A DNA stretch of 6,732 bases from Prolixibacteraceae bacterium. Lineage in GTDB: Bacteria; Bacteroidota; Bacteroidia; Bacteroidales; Prolixibacteraceae. Shown one piece after another: positions 1 through 6,647 of this stretch. The position numbers and the translations under genes were made by a program. Each line of letters begins with the position of its first letter. Position 1 is the stretch's first letter. Below the pieces are notes generated by a model. The model made no database searches. It was not told the DNA's origin and worked only from the letters and a program-made list of their open reading frames with translations. Where the stretch lies: the NCBI GenBank assembly GCA_003450125.1, contig DMFR01000029.1:1-6732 (forward strand), read 5' to 3'.

Positions 1-46
1 AAATCTCTCAATTGAGAGATTTGGCATTTTGACATTTTGACATTTT
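1..46. repeat. Perfect 22-nt palindrome followed by three 8-nt tandem units
   Basis: Bases 1-22 are a perfect palindrome centred between bases 11 and 12, with arms AAATCTCTCAA. It is followed directly by three head-to-tail 8-nt units: GGCATTTT (23-30), GACATTTT (31-38) and GACATTTT (39-46). There is no coding potential here. The layout matches one half of the mirrored arrays further along the window, so the other half probably lies just outside the left edge. A transcribed hairpin is possible, but no function can be assigned from sequence. Confidence 0.75.
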
Positions 47-61
47 GTCGGGAACATAAGA

Positions 62-243
62 AGTAATGGATCAAGTAAAAAAGCCATTGGACGGAACCTA
101 CCCGGGCCCTATTTTCTGATACTTTTCTGTAACCTTTCTGTAAGGTAAGGTTACAGAAAGGTTACAGATGAGTTACAGATGAGTTACAGATGACAGTACC
201 CGGACAGGTTCCGTACACTGGCTTTTGTACTTGATTCATTATT
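62..243. repeat. Long imperfect inverted repeat (about 180 nt hairpin)
   Basis: Outer arms 64-106 and 199-241 are reverse complements at 37 of 43 positions; the differences are at 69 (G-T, a wobble in RNA), 78, 87, 90, 100 and 101. A central stem, 126-143 with 151-168, is 18 bp with no mismatch around a 7-nt loop. Between outer and inner stems the arms contain 11-nt direct repeats, annotated separately. The element lies in the non-coding stretch downstream of the BatA-like gene. It could be a structured RNA, a termination or mRNA-protecting hairpin, or a REP/MITE-like repeat. No open reading frame and no clear target-site duplication were seen. Confidence 0.8.
113..192. repeat. Mirrored 11-nt tandem repeat array inside the long hairpin
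   Basis: On the left of the hairpin centre there are three 11-nt units, TTTCTGATACT (113-123), TTTCTGTAACC (124-134) and TTTCTGTAAGG (135-145). On the right there are four units in opposite orientation: GGTTACAGAAA (149-159), GGTTACAGATG (160-170), and two copies of AGTTACAGATG (171-181, 182-192). The core TCTGTAAC and its complement GTTACAGA recur throughout. Period and unit are the same on both sides, so this is one array reflected about position 147 and not two unrelated repeats. Unequal unit numbers (three against four) suggest slippage on one arm. Confidence 0.8.
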
Positions 244-282
244 GCCACTTTCCATCAGAATAAATGAGAATCCATGGGTAAT

Positions 283-336
283 AAAATGCCATAATGCCAT
301 AATGCCAAAATTCATTTATGGCATTATGGCAATTTT
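283..336 (-). terminator. Hairpin of mirrored 8-nt repeats, possible terminator of the BatA-like gene
   Basis: Three 8-nt units face right: TGCCATAA (287-294), TGCCATAA (295-302) and TGCCAAAA (303-310). Two perfect inverted copies, TTATGGCA, follow at 316-323 and 324-331. Bases 283-300 can pair with 318-336 with one bulged base. The hairpin begins about 25 nt beyond the stop codon of the minus-strand BatA-like gene, where a terminator would be expected. The tail after the hairpin on the minus strand is only modestly U-rich, so intrinsic termination is plausible but not certain. Together with the elements at 1-243 it fills the gene-free stretch 1-361. Confidence 0.45.
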
Positions 337-361
337 AGGAAATGAAATAAGTGGGTAGCGT

Positions 362-2419
362 TTACTTCCAGAACCTGATTACTGCCATCTCGCAGATCAG
401 GAAAAAGACAGCCAGTGAAATAAATAATTTCCAAAGCTGCTTTCCATTGTTTAAATCCTGGAGCGTTTGGCTGAAATTGCCTTCTGTTGTATCAACTACC
501 TGGGTTTGTTTCAGGTTATCGATAGGAATCAAATCCTTCAGATCTTCCGGGCTGTAAAATTCAGGAATGGATTCTTTTCTGGGGAAATTATAAGATATCG
601 ACTGAATGGGGTGGTCTTTATCATTGACCAGGTAATGACCCGCCTGGCTGATCAGATCATCCAACAGCAATTGTTTACGCCCTACACCTGAATTGCGGGT
701 TGAAACCTTGAATTCTTCCTTAGTCTGAACATTGATGATTTTCACCTCGTTCACCTCACCGGAAAGCTGATTTTGGTTCAGCATGACTGGCTCTTCACTT
801 TCTATGGAGTAGGCATATTTTTGAAGCTCTTCACTGTTCAAAACCATGTTGTAAACTGTTGGCACAAAAATGACATGACGCACAAAATTAAAATTGCTTT
901 TATCAATGGAAAAGGAAAATGAATAAACATTTCCGTTTCCAAATCGGTGTGTGCTCAGTGCATTTTTGCCGTTCCTGAATTTCAAAAGGGAAGTTTCCAC
1001 TTTTTGTGCCTGATCCGAATACCTGGCAAAACCATGGATTACCGGCAAATCAGCATTTGCTTCCTGCTTCTTAAAGACATCTTTATATAAGATATGAGCG
1101 TAATTGATTTCGGAAATACCCATCGAAGTGGTATCAAAAGAAGCAATAGTAGGTCCATTCAAGCCGCTGAGCAAAGCGTTATAATCATCGAAATTGCTGG
1201 TCCTGTCCGGAATAAGCACAAGAGAACCCCCCTGTTCTACAAACGAGATGAGCTCACTTTTCAATCCTGAACTTATTTTCTGATTGTTGATCATGAAAAT
1301 ACATTGGTAATCTTTTAATTGTGAGATCTGTACATTGTTTTCAGGACATTCATCGTATCCCACCAGTTCATCTTCATGAAAGAGGGCTTTCAAATATTCT
1401 GAACTGTTATTTGACGGATTGAAAATGCCAAGAGCTTTCATTTTACCCATCACTTTATAGCTTAAAAAATAGGCGTTGTCGTAAATAATGGGATAATCAT
1501 CTAGTTCCACTTTGCAAAGCTGGATGCCTGGGTTATTATTGGTATAATTTAGTTCCAATGTTGCATCTTGCTGTGCGCCAATGTTAATGTTTGAAATTGA
1601 CCGCAGAGAGTCATTGATGGTAAGGCGGATGGGAATATTTTGATAAGCCTGCTCTGAAAGGTTTTTCAGATGAACGAACATCTTTTCCTGCTGGCCGATT
1701 TTTCTGCCCGGTACTTCAAACCAGCAAGAATCAATGAGCAGATTATTTATTTTATCCGACTTAAAGGGCAACAGGTAGGTCCATACAGATGAATCGGGTT
1801 TGATAGTTTCTAAATCAATGCCCCTCTTTTGAAAATCAGACAGATAATAAAATAATTTATCTGCCTTTTTAGGTGCACTTGAATTTGATCTTACTACTGA
1901 TGCCCATATTTCTGAATATTTGGGAGAACGTGCACTTTCCTTTATTTCAGTCACCTGTTGAATAAATTGTTCCTTGTTCAACAGAAATTCATGCTCGGGC
2001 AGTAAATCGCTGGTCAGGATTACAAACTGGGTTCCGGCATGATAGGAATTGGCAATTTCAATGGCTTTTGATTTGGCCTGCTCCAGAATCTGGCCCTTTT
2101 CATTGACATTCTTCATGCTGAAAGTATTGTCAATGTAGATGGACACAATGTGCTGGGCGGCTTTGGGAGTTCGGTCGTTCAGTGGGATATAGGGTTGGCT
2201 GAAGGCAAAAACCAACGATCCCAAAGCCAGCAGGCGTGCCGCCAAAATGATCAGCTGTTTCAGTTTTGATTTCTTTCTCGATTCCTGCTTAATAAGCTTT
2301 AAAAGCTGAACATTACTGAAATAGAGTGTTTTATACCTTCTGAAATTAAACAGGTGAATAATTACAGGAACAGCGAGGGCAAACAATGCAAACAGAAATG
2401 CCGGGTATAAAAAACTCAT
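362..2419 (-). CDS. BatA N-terminal-domain / vWA-like membrane protein
   Basis: This 685-residue protein begins with the BatA (aerotolerance-regulator) N-terminal module: a hydrophobic helix at about 5-24, then the HLFNFRRYKTLYFSNVQLL segment (22-40), basic residues (43-54) and a second helix at about 55-77. A von Willebrand A-like domain follows; IDNTFSM (96-102) fits a variant DxSxS metal site with Thr99 in the middle, and YYLSDFQ (191-197) is a typical later strand. Residues 390-405 (FVEQGGSLVLIPD) resemble the glutaminase-like fold often found in long Bacteroidota members. A third helix lies at about 662-682, leaving a short charged tail. The bulk is predicted to be outside the cytoplasm, though topology is inferred. 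It is much longer than classical BatA/BatB (roughly 330 residues), and no MoxR or other bat gene is visible. The biochemical role is unknown. The start is the ATG preceding the helix; no Shine-Dalgarno is present. A repeat-filled 136-nt gap separates it from the upstream gene. Confidence 0.85.
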   Translation of the reverse strand: MSFLYPAFLFALFALAVPVIIHLFNFRRYKTLYFSNVQLLKLIKQESRKKSKLKQLIILAARLLALGSLVFAFSQPYIPLNDRTPKAAQHIVSIYIDNTFSMKNVNEKGQILEQAKSKAIEIANSYHAGTQFVILTSDLLPEHEFLLNKEQFIQQVTEIKESARSPKYSEIWASVVRSNSSAPKKADKLFYYLSDFQKRGIDLETIKPDSSVWTYLLPFKSDKINNLLIDSCWFEVPGRKIGQQEKMFVHLKNLSEQAYQNIPIRLTINDSLRSISNINIGAQQDATLELNYTNNNPGIQLCKVELDDYPIIYDNAYFLSYKVMGKMKALGIFNPSNNSSEYLKALFHEDELVGYDECPENNVQISQLKDYQCIFMINNQKISSGLKSELISFVEQGGSLVLIPDRTSNFDDYNALLSGLNGPTIASFDTTSMGISEINYAHILYKDVFKKQEANADLPVIHGFARYSDQAQKVETSLLKFRNGKNALSTHRFGNGNVYSFSFSIDKSNFNFVRHVIFVPTVYNMVLNSEELQKYAYSIESEEPVMLNQNQLSGEVNEVKIINVQTKEEFKVSTRNSGVGRKQLLLDDLISQAGHYLVNDKDHPIQSISYNFPRKESIPEFYSPEDLKDLIPIDNLKQTQVVDTTEGNFSQTLQDLNNGKQLWKLFISLAVFFLICEMAVIRFWK

Positions 2420-2458
2420 TCTAGTTCAGTATTTTTACAATTAGTAATAGAAAGTGTC
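2420..2458. other. Leader of the BatA-like gene, no clear promoter
   Basis: This A+T-rich stretch lies between the 9-nt repeat array and the ATG of the BatA-like gene. I looked on the minus strand for the Bacteroidota TAnnTTTG element and for a Shine-Dalgarno sequence and found neither in convincing form. The gene may therefore be reached by read-through from the operon upstream or use a promoter I cannot recognise. Confidence 0.4.
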
Positions 2459-2559
2459 TTAAGTGCCTAAAGTTAAGAGTGTCTAAAGTGCCTAAAGTAC
2501 TTGGGGTGCGCTGATTAACTTTAGGCACTTTAAGTACTTTAGTCACTCTAAGTACTTAA
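2459..2559. repeat. Mirrored 9-nt repeat array with 15-bp stem, between mltD-like and BatA-like genes
   Basis: Forward units related to TAAAGTGCC occur at 2459-2467 (TTAAGTGCC), 2484-2492 (exact) and 2493-2501 (TAAAGTACT), with a broken unit around 2468-2483. Four contiguous inverted units follow the central spacer: GGCACTTTA (2524-2532), AGTACTTTA (2533-2541), GTCACTCTA (2542-2550) and AGTACTTAA (2551-2559). The best stem pairs 2484-2498 with 2518-2532, 15 bp without mismatch around a 19-nt loop. The last inverted unit covers the stop codon of the lytic transglycosylase (complement of 2556-2558). The position suggests a terminator or mRNA 3'-end hairpin, although there is no U-run. Confidence 0.75.
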
Positions 2560-4268
2560 TTTCCTTGCCTGATCTTCAATTTCTGTCCTACCTGCAGGCT
2601 GCTTGCCGAATTGAGGCGATTTGCTTTCATGATCTGGCTATTGGTTGACCCTGGAAATTTTTTAGTTATTGACCATAGGTTGTCGCCTTTCCGTACCGTA
2701 TAAACGATAAATTCCTGATTGGGAATTGAATCTGCCTTTTTAACTTTTTGATCTGACTTCTCTGACAGCTTTGTGGTGTTTTCTACTGTTGCGGTTGACG
2801 ATTCAACTTGTACAACCTTACCTGCACTTGCCATGTTTGGGGTGGGAGAAGTTACAGGATTTTTCTTCAGTGATTTTTGCTTTTCGTTTAAACTCATCTT
2901 GTTGAAACGGCTGAAATATTCTCCCTGACCTTCTGGCACATAAATGGTCAGCCTCTGTCCGGATTTAATGTAATTCTTCCGCATTTTATTCCAGAACTTG
3001 ATGTCTGAAGCCGGCACCCTGAACCAGGAAGAAACAGCAGCCAGATTATCCCCTGACTTAACATTGTAAGAGATTTTATCCCTCCCTTTTATATCGTTGG
3101 GATCGAAGCTGGCATACTTACTTTGAGGATTCACAATTTCATTATTGGGAAAAAACTCTGCCCTTCGGTGATCGTGGATGGTTGATTCATTTTCCAAATA
3201 GGCTGAAATCTCTTCCTGGGGTAAAACCAGGCTATAGGCTTTTGCCTTACTTGCCGGGATAATGTCGCGCCGGTATTGCGGATTCAGGCACCGTAATTGT
3301 TCTACTGAAATACCGATAATTTCTGCAATCTGGTTAAAGTGAAGGTAATCGTTCACCATCAGGGTATCGGTAATGATTGGAAAATTGGGCGCTTTTGGAA
3401 ATATGTTGTGACTCTGGTAAAAATTCATCACATAATTTGCCGCAATAAAGGCCGGTACATATCCACGTGTTTCTTTTGGCAGATTGTAATAGATTTTCCA
3501 ATAGTCTTTCACATCACCCGAGCGTTTGATGGCCTTATTGACCGTTCCCGGCCCGCAATTATAGGCCGCGATGACCAAATGCCAGTCGTGATACATGTTG
3601 TACAGGTCTCTTAAATACCTCACTGCAGCGTCTGTGGCTTTAACCGGATCGCGGCGTTCATCAACAAAGGTACTGATTTCAAGCTTGTACATTTTGCCCG
3701 TCGAATACATGAATTGCCAAAGCCCCACAGCGCTGGCCACTGAATTTGCTCCCGGATTCAGCGCCGATTCGATGATGGGAAGATATTTCAGTTCCATGGG
3801 CAAGCCGTATTTGGCCAGTGACTCTTCAAACAGGGGGAAGTAATAATTCGCCAGGCCAAGCATGACAGCCACCTGCTTTGGTTTCCGAAGCGTATACATG
3901 GTGATGAAATTCTTGACCGTATTGTTGTATGAAAGGCTTACGGCTGACTGCAATGACTGTAGCCGCTGAATGTAAACTGAATCGGGAAGGGTTTGTTTAA
4001 GGGTATCTGCTTCTGCAAGTTCCATGCTGTCAAGAAGAAAGGCATTTTGTACATACCAGCTTTTGAGCATACTGTCCAGTTTGTCTGAAAAGTATTTATT
4101 CAGGTTTTCATCAGGAATCGTGTAATACTTCTCATATCCTTTTAAGGTGTCAAATGATGCAATACCGATGGTACGTACCCTCAGAAGATTATCTTTCTTT
4201 ATACCGGATGCCAACACATTGGAGACGGTAATGGCTAGTAATAAAACTGTTAAATGTATTATTTTCAT
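2556..4268 (-). CDS. MltD-like lytic murein transglycosylase with LysM domains
   Basis: The 570-residue protein is predicted to cleave the glycan strands of peptidoglycan by the GH23 lytic transglycosylase reaction, outside the inner membrane. Residues 1-20 form a signal peptide ending VLA, with no lipobox cysteine. The SLT catalytic domain spans about 143-285: Glu167 in LPIIESALNP (163-172) is the expected catalytic acid, followed by SAVGLWQFMYSTG (179-191), AAYNCGPGTVNKAI (234-247) and RGYVPAFIAANYV (268-280). A degenerate LysM-like segment lies near 306-350. Two clear LysM peptidoglycan-binding domains lie at about 400-445 (YNVKSGDNLA) and 522-567 (YTVRKGDNLW), joined by a Ser/Thr/Lys-rich linker. 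This is the usual MltD-type architecture in Bacteroidota. The gene starts 16 nt after the DUF5683 gene, so the two are probably co-transcribed with parAB. The ATG is placed by the signal peptide; no Shine-Dalgarno is seen. E. coli MltD is a lipoprotein, so strict orthology is not claimed. Confidence 0.93.
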   Translation of the reverse strand: MKIIHLTVLLLAITVSNVLASGIKKDNLLRVRTIGIASFDTLKGYEKYYTIPDENLNKYFSDKLDSMLKSWYVQNAFLLDSMELAEADTLKQTLPDSVYIQRLQSLQSAVSLSYNNTVKNFITMYTLRKPKQVAVMLGLANYYFPLFEESLAKYGLPMELKYLPIIESALNPGANSVASAVGLWQFMYSTGKMYKLEISTFVDERRDPVKATDAAVRYLRDLYNMYHDWHLVIAAYNCGPGTVNKAIKRSGDVKDYWKIYYNLPKETRGYVPAFIAANYVMNFYQSHNIFPKAPNFPIITDTLMVNDYLHFNQIAEIIGISVEQLRCLNPQYRRDIIPASKAKAYSLVLPQEEISAYLENESTIHDHRRAEFFPNNEIVNPQSKYASFDPNDIKGRDKISYNVKSGDNLAAVSSWFRVPASDIKFWNKMRKNYIKSGQRLTIYVPEGQGEYFSRFNKMSLNEKQKSLKKNPVTSPTPNMASAGKVVQVESSTATVENTTKLSEKSDQKVKKADSIPNQEFIVYTVRKGDNLWSITKKFPGSTNSQIMKANRLNSASSLQVGQKLKIRQGN

Positions 4269-4284
4269 ATTTTATTGCTGTTAG

Positions 4285-4926
4285 TTAGAATGTAATTCTG
4301 CAATGTAACCCAATCGACCGGTTGTTCATACACATATCAGGTGCTGGAGCCCAGTTGATCGTCAAATCGTCGCCGATGTCAAAGTTGAAAAAGTTGGCAT
4401 CAACGCTTGCATCTAGAATGTTTACCGCATAAAATACAGCGGTTCCTATCACACATAAATCCCGGTTTCTTCTCCAATAATCTTTATATCCTTTTACCTT
4501 ATCTGTAAATTGTGTGAGATTGCTTCCTTCATAATTTAAAGGATTTGCAGTCAGTTTCTTGAATGAATTGGTGGTCGGATCATTATCAATGATGTCGGAA
4601 TAGGCCTGCCTGTATTTGACGTATTCGGTGTTGTTAAAGTTGATAAAATAGCCCAGGGCAGCAAAACCGCCGTATACAATGGGCACTTTCCAGTATTTCC
4701 GGTTATAAATCTGCCCCAGTCCTGGTAATACAGCCGAATAAATGGTGGCTTTCCTGGGTGAGTGAGTGTTCAGCGGCTTTTTAACTTGTACACTATCTTT
4801 TTTGACCTGGATCGTATCCTTGATCGTTTCCTGGCTAAAGCCAGAAAATCCTGTTGCGCAAAACAGGATTATCAGAATAAATATACCAAGATATTTAACC
4901 GGCAATATATGTGCGTTTTTATGCAT
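4285..4926 (-). CDS. DUF5683 family secreted/membrane protein
   Basis: This 213-residue protein matches the DUF5683 family of Bacteroidota, whose function is not known. A basic N-terminus and hydrophobic stretch (about 11-28) look like a signal peptide, with likely cleavage near GFSQ (29-32). A charged, Lys/Thr-rich spacer with two VKKDSVQVKK-like motifs covers about 33-56. The family core follows: PRKATIYSAVLPGLGQIYN (57-75), KYWKVPIVYGGFAALGYFI (77-95, probable membrane segment), and RRNRDLCVIGTAVFYAVNIL (152-171, probable second hydrophobic segment) leading to DASVDANFFNFDIGDDL (172-188). The end, IGLHCRITF, is short and strand-like. The gene overlaps the end of parB by 8 nt in another frame, which suggests translational coupling. 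Its repeated placement between parB and envelope genes hints at an envelope role, but that is inference. Confidence 0.88.
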   Translation of the reverse strand: MHKNAHILPVKYLGIFILIILFCATGFSGFSQETIKDTIQVKKDSVQVKKPLNTHSPRKATIYSAVLPGLGQIYNRKYWKVPIVYGGFAALGYFINFNNTEYVKYRQAYSDIIDNDPTTNSFKKLTANPLNYEGSNLTQFTDKVKGYKDYWRRNRDLCVIGTAVFYAVNILDASVDANFFNFDIGDDLTINWAPAPDMCMNNRSIGLHCRITF

Positions 4927-5800
4927 CTAATTTATCAAGGATTCCTAAAATTCTTTCCAGATCTTTGGTGGAGGTAAAGGGAATTACAATTTTTCCTTTG
5001 CCGCTTTGATCCATCCTGAAATCAATCTTAGAATGGAAAAATTTGTTCAGATGATTCTTCAGATCCTCATATTCAGTGGGGAATTTTTCTTTAACCGGTT
5101 TCTCCTCCGACTTAAAACTGGCATTGTCGTCGTTGTAATTCCTTACTATCTCTTCCACACGGCGAACTGAAAGATCATTTTTAAGCGTTTCATCATAAAT
5201 CATTAACTGCATATCCGAGTCTTTGATATTCACCAAAGCCCTTGCATGACCCATGGCGATTAGCTTTTCAACAATCCCTTTCTGTATTTTGGCCGGCAGT
5301 TTCAGCAGACGCAGGTAATTGGTGACCGTAGATCTTTTTTTCCCTACCCGGTCACTTAGATCTTCCTGGGTCAGTTTACACTCTTCAATCAATCGCTGGT
5401 AACTTAAGGCAATTTCTATGGCATCCAGGTCTTCTCGCTGGATATTTTCAACCAATGCCATTTCCAGCATCGCTTCATCATCCGCTGTACGGACATAGGC
5501 CGGAATAGCGGTCAATCCTGCAATCTTTGAGGCCCTGAACCTTCGTTCCCCGGCAATGATCTGGTAATGGTTGTCGTCCACTTTACGCAAGGTAATGGGC
5601 TGAATAATGCCTATTTCTTTGATCGAAGCGGCCAGTTCATTTAAGGCCTCTTCATCAAAGGTTGTCCGTGGTTGATAAGGGTTGGCTACAATCTTTGATA
5701 GCTCAACTTCATTGATTGATGAACGAACCTCGTTGTTGTACGTATCCGCGCCATCGATTAAAGCGCCTAAACCTCTTCCCAATACACTTTTTTTTGCCAT
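4919..5800 (-). CDS. parB: Chromosome partitioning protein ParB (CTP-dependent clamp)
   Basis: ParB/Spo0J family protein, 293 residues, normal for chromosomal members. It loads onto parS sites as a CTP-gated sliding clamp and works with ParA to separate replication origins. LGRGLGALI (7-15) is the N-terminal motif that stimulates ParA. The nuclease-like CTP-binding domain spans about 31-125 and has NPYQPR (40-45), GERRFRA (84-90) and ENIQRE (118-123), the latter two being the nucleotide-binding motifs. A helix-turn-helix for parS lies at about 143-166 (LTQEDLSDRVGKKRSTVTNYLRLL). A charged linker leads to the C-terminal dimerisation domain (about 245-293, including GKGKIVIPF). The gene begins 12 nt after parA. 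AAGGA, partly formed by the parA stop codon, ends nine bases before the ATG and is the only Shine-Dalgarno-like site in the operon. Codons 3-5 contain a run of eight A. All key motifs appear intact. Confidence 0.97.
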   Translation of the reverse strand: MAKKSVLGRGLGALIDGADTYNNEVRSSINEVELSKIVANPYQPRTTFDEEALNELAASIKEIGIIQPITLRKVDDNHYQIIAGERRFRASKIAGLTAIPAYVRTADDEAMLEMALVENIQREDLDAIEIALSYQRLIEECKLTQEDLSDRVGKKRSTVTNYLRLLKLPAKIQKGIVEKLIAMGHARALVNIKDSDMQLMIYDETLKNDLSVRRVEEIVRNYNDDNASFKSEEKPVKEKFPTEYEDLKNHLNKFFHSKIDFRMDQSGKGKIVIPFTSTKDLERILGILDKLDA

Positions 5801-5812
5801 AATAAAAGGTCC

Positions 5813-6613
5813 TTATTCTATAATTTTGTCTGAAGTTTTAATTTTTGTCAGGTCATTGTTTTGAAGCAATTCCCTGGCCAGGTTCATATACGAAGCCGCC
5901 CCCTTGGAAGTGGCATCATACAGGATGGCTGGCTGACCATAACTGGGCGCCTCGCTCAATTTAATGTTCCGGTGAATCACCGACTCAAAGACCATCTCCT
6001 GAAAATGCTTTTTTACCTCCTCCATCACCTGGTTCGAAAGGTTGAGCCGCGAATCATACATGGTGAGCAGAAAACCTTCTATTTCAAGCTCAGGATGCAA
6101 TTTGGTCTGGATAATCTTGATCGTATTCAACAGCTTTCCCAATCCTTCCAGTGCAAAGTATTCACATTGAACCGGAATAATGACTGAATCAGCCGCTGTC
6201 AATGAATTGACCGTTATCAGCCCCAGTGAGGGTGAACAGTCAATAAGGATGAAATCGTAATCGCCCTTTATTTTCTCTATCACATGACGCAATACTTTTT
6301 CCCTGTTGGGTAAATTGAGCATCTCGATTTCTGCTCCCACCAAATCAATGTGCGATGGAATCAAATCCAATCCAGGTATCTCGGTATTCAATATTATTTT
6401 TCGCGGATCAAGCTCATCTACAATGCATTCATAAATACTTGTCTTTACATTCCTCACATCAAAACCCATTCCTGAAGTCGCGTTGGCCTGAGGATCGGCA
6501 TCGATGATCAATACTTTATATTCTAATACAGCCAGGCTTGCTGCCAGGTTAATTGCTGTCGTTGTTTTTCCAACGCCTCCTTTTTGATTAGCAAGCGCTA
6601 TTACTTTTCCCAT
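5813..6613 (-). CDS. parA: Chromosome partitioning ATPase ParA/Soj
   Basis: ParA/MinD-type P-loop ATPase of 266 residues, which binds nucleoid DNA as an ATP dimer and is released by ParB-stimulated hydrolysis, driving origin segregation. The deviant Walker A, KGGVGKTT (11-18), has the signature lysine Lys11 and catalytic-site lysine Lys16. Walker A' is IIDADPQ (36-42) with Asp38 and Asp40, and Walker B is FILIDCSPSLG (121-131) with Asp125. The C-terminal LSEAPSYGQP (219-228) is typical of chromosomal Soj-type proteins, as is Arg215 before it. There is no N-terminal DNA-binding extension, which argues against a P1-type plasmid ParA. It is the first gene of the block and is followed by parB after 12 nt. 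The start is the ATG just before GKVIALANQ; a TAnnTTTG promoter element lies about 27 nt upstream. The C-terminal end after residue 250 is variable and charged. Confidence 0.97.
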   Translation of the reverse strand: MGKVIALANQKGGVGKTTTAINLAASLAVLEYKVLIIDADPQANATSGMGFDVRNVKTSIYECIVDELDPRKIILNTEIPGLDLIPSHIDLVGAEIEMLNLPNREKVLRHVIEKIKGDYDFILIDCSPSLGLITVNSLTAADSVIIPVQCEYFALEGLGKLLNTIKIIQTKLHPELEIEGFLLTMYDSRLNLSNQVMEEVKKHFQEMVFESVIHRNIKLSEAPSYGQPAILYDATSKGAASYMNLARELLQNNDLTKIKTSDKIIE

Positions 6614-6639
6614 ATGAAAACTGCTTGTTTGGTAAGTTT

Positions 6640-6647
6640 CAAAGTTA
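6640..6647 (-). promoter_or_regulatory. Probable -7 promoter element (TAACTTTG) for the parA operon
   Basis: Read on the minus strand, 6647-6640 is TAACTTTG, an exact match to the Bacteroidota -7 consensus TAnnTTTG. It would start transcription about 20 nt before the parA ATG, giving a short leader. The -33 region expected about 19 nt upstream is not a clear TTTG; a TTTTG lies too close (11 nt spacing). The position, just before the first gene of the block, supports the call. No operator or riboswitch is evident. Confidence 0.55.

Noticed and set aside
113..192. Short regular repeats as a CRISPR array
   Set aside because: Units are 11 nt, head to tail with no spacers, and are reflected about a centre. 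No cas gene is present.
62..243. Insertion sequence or MITE with terminal inverted repeats
   Set aside because: The hairpin is continuous almost to its centre, there is no transposase fragment, and I see no target-site duplication in the flanks. A MITE cannot be excluded without a genome search.
351..691. Small plus-strand open frames opposite the 3' end of the BatA-like gene
   Set aside because: They overlap a clear minus-strand gene, have no family resemblance and no promoter or ribosome-binding signal.
3457..3476. CACGTG core resembling the centre of a parS site
   Set aside because: The bases on either side do not match the parS arms, and the sequence encodes the conserved ETRGYVPAF region of the lytic transglycosylase, which explains it.
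5788..5795. Run of eight A near the start of parB as a programmed frameshift or sequencing error
   Set aside because: It encodes the normal MAKKSVLGRGLGALI start and the reading frame is intact on both sides. No alternative product is evident.
5861..6187. 108-codon plus-strand open frame opposite parA
   Set aside because: It is antisense to conserved ParA sequence, with no recognisable domain; it is explained by parA codon structure.
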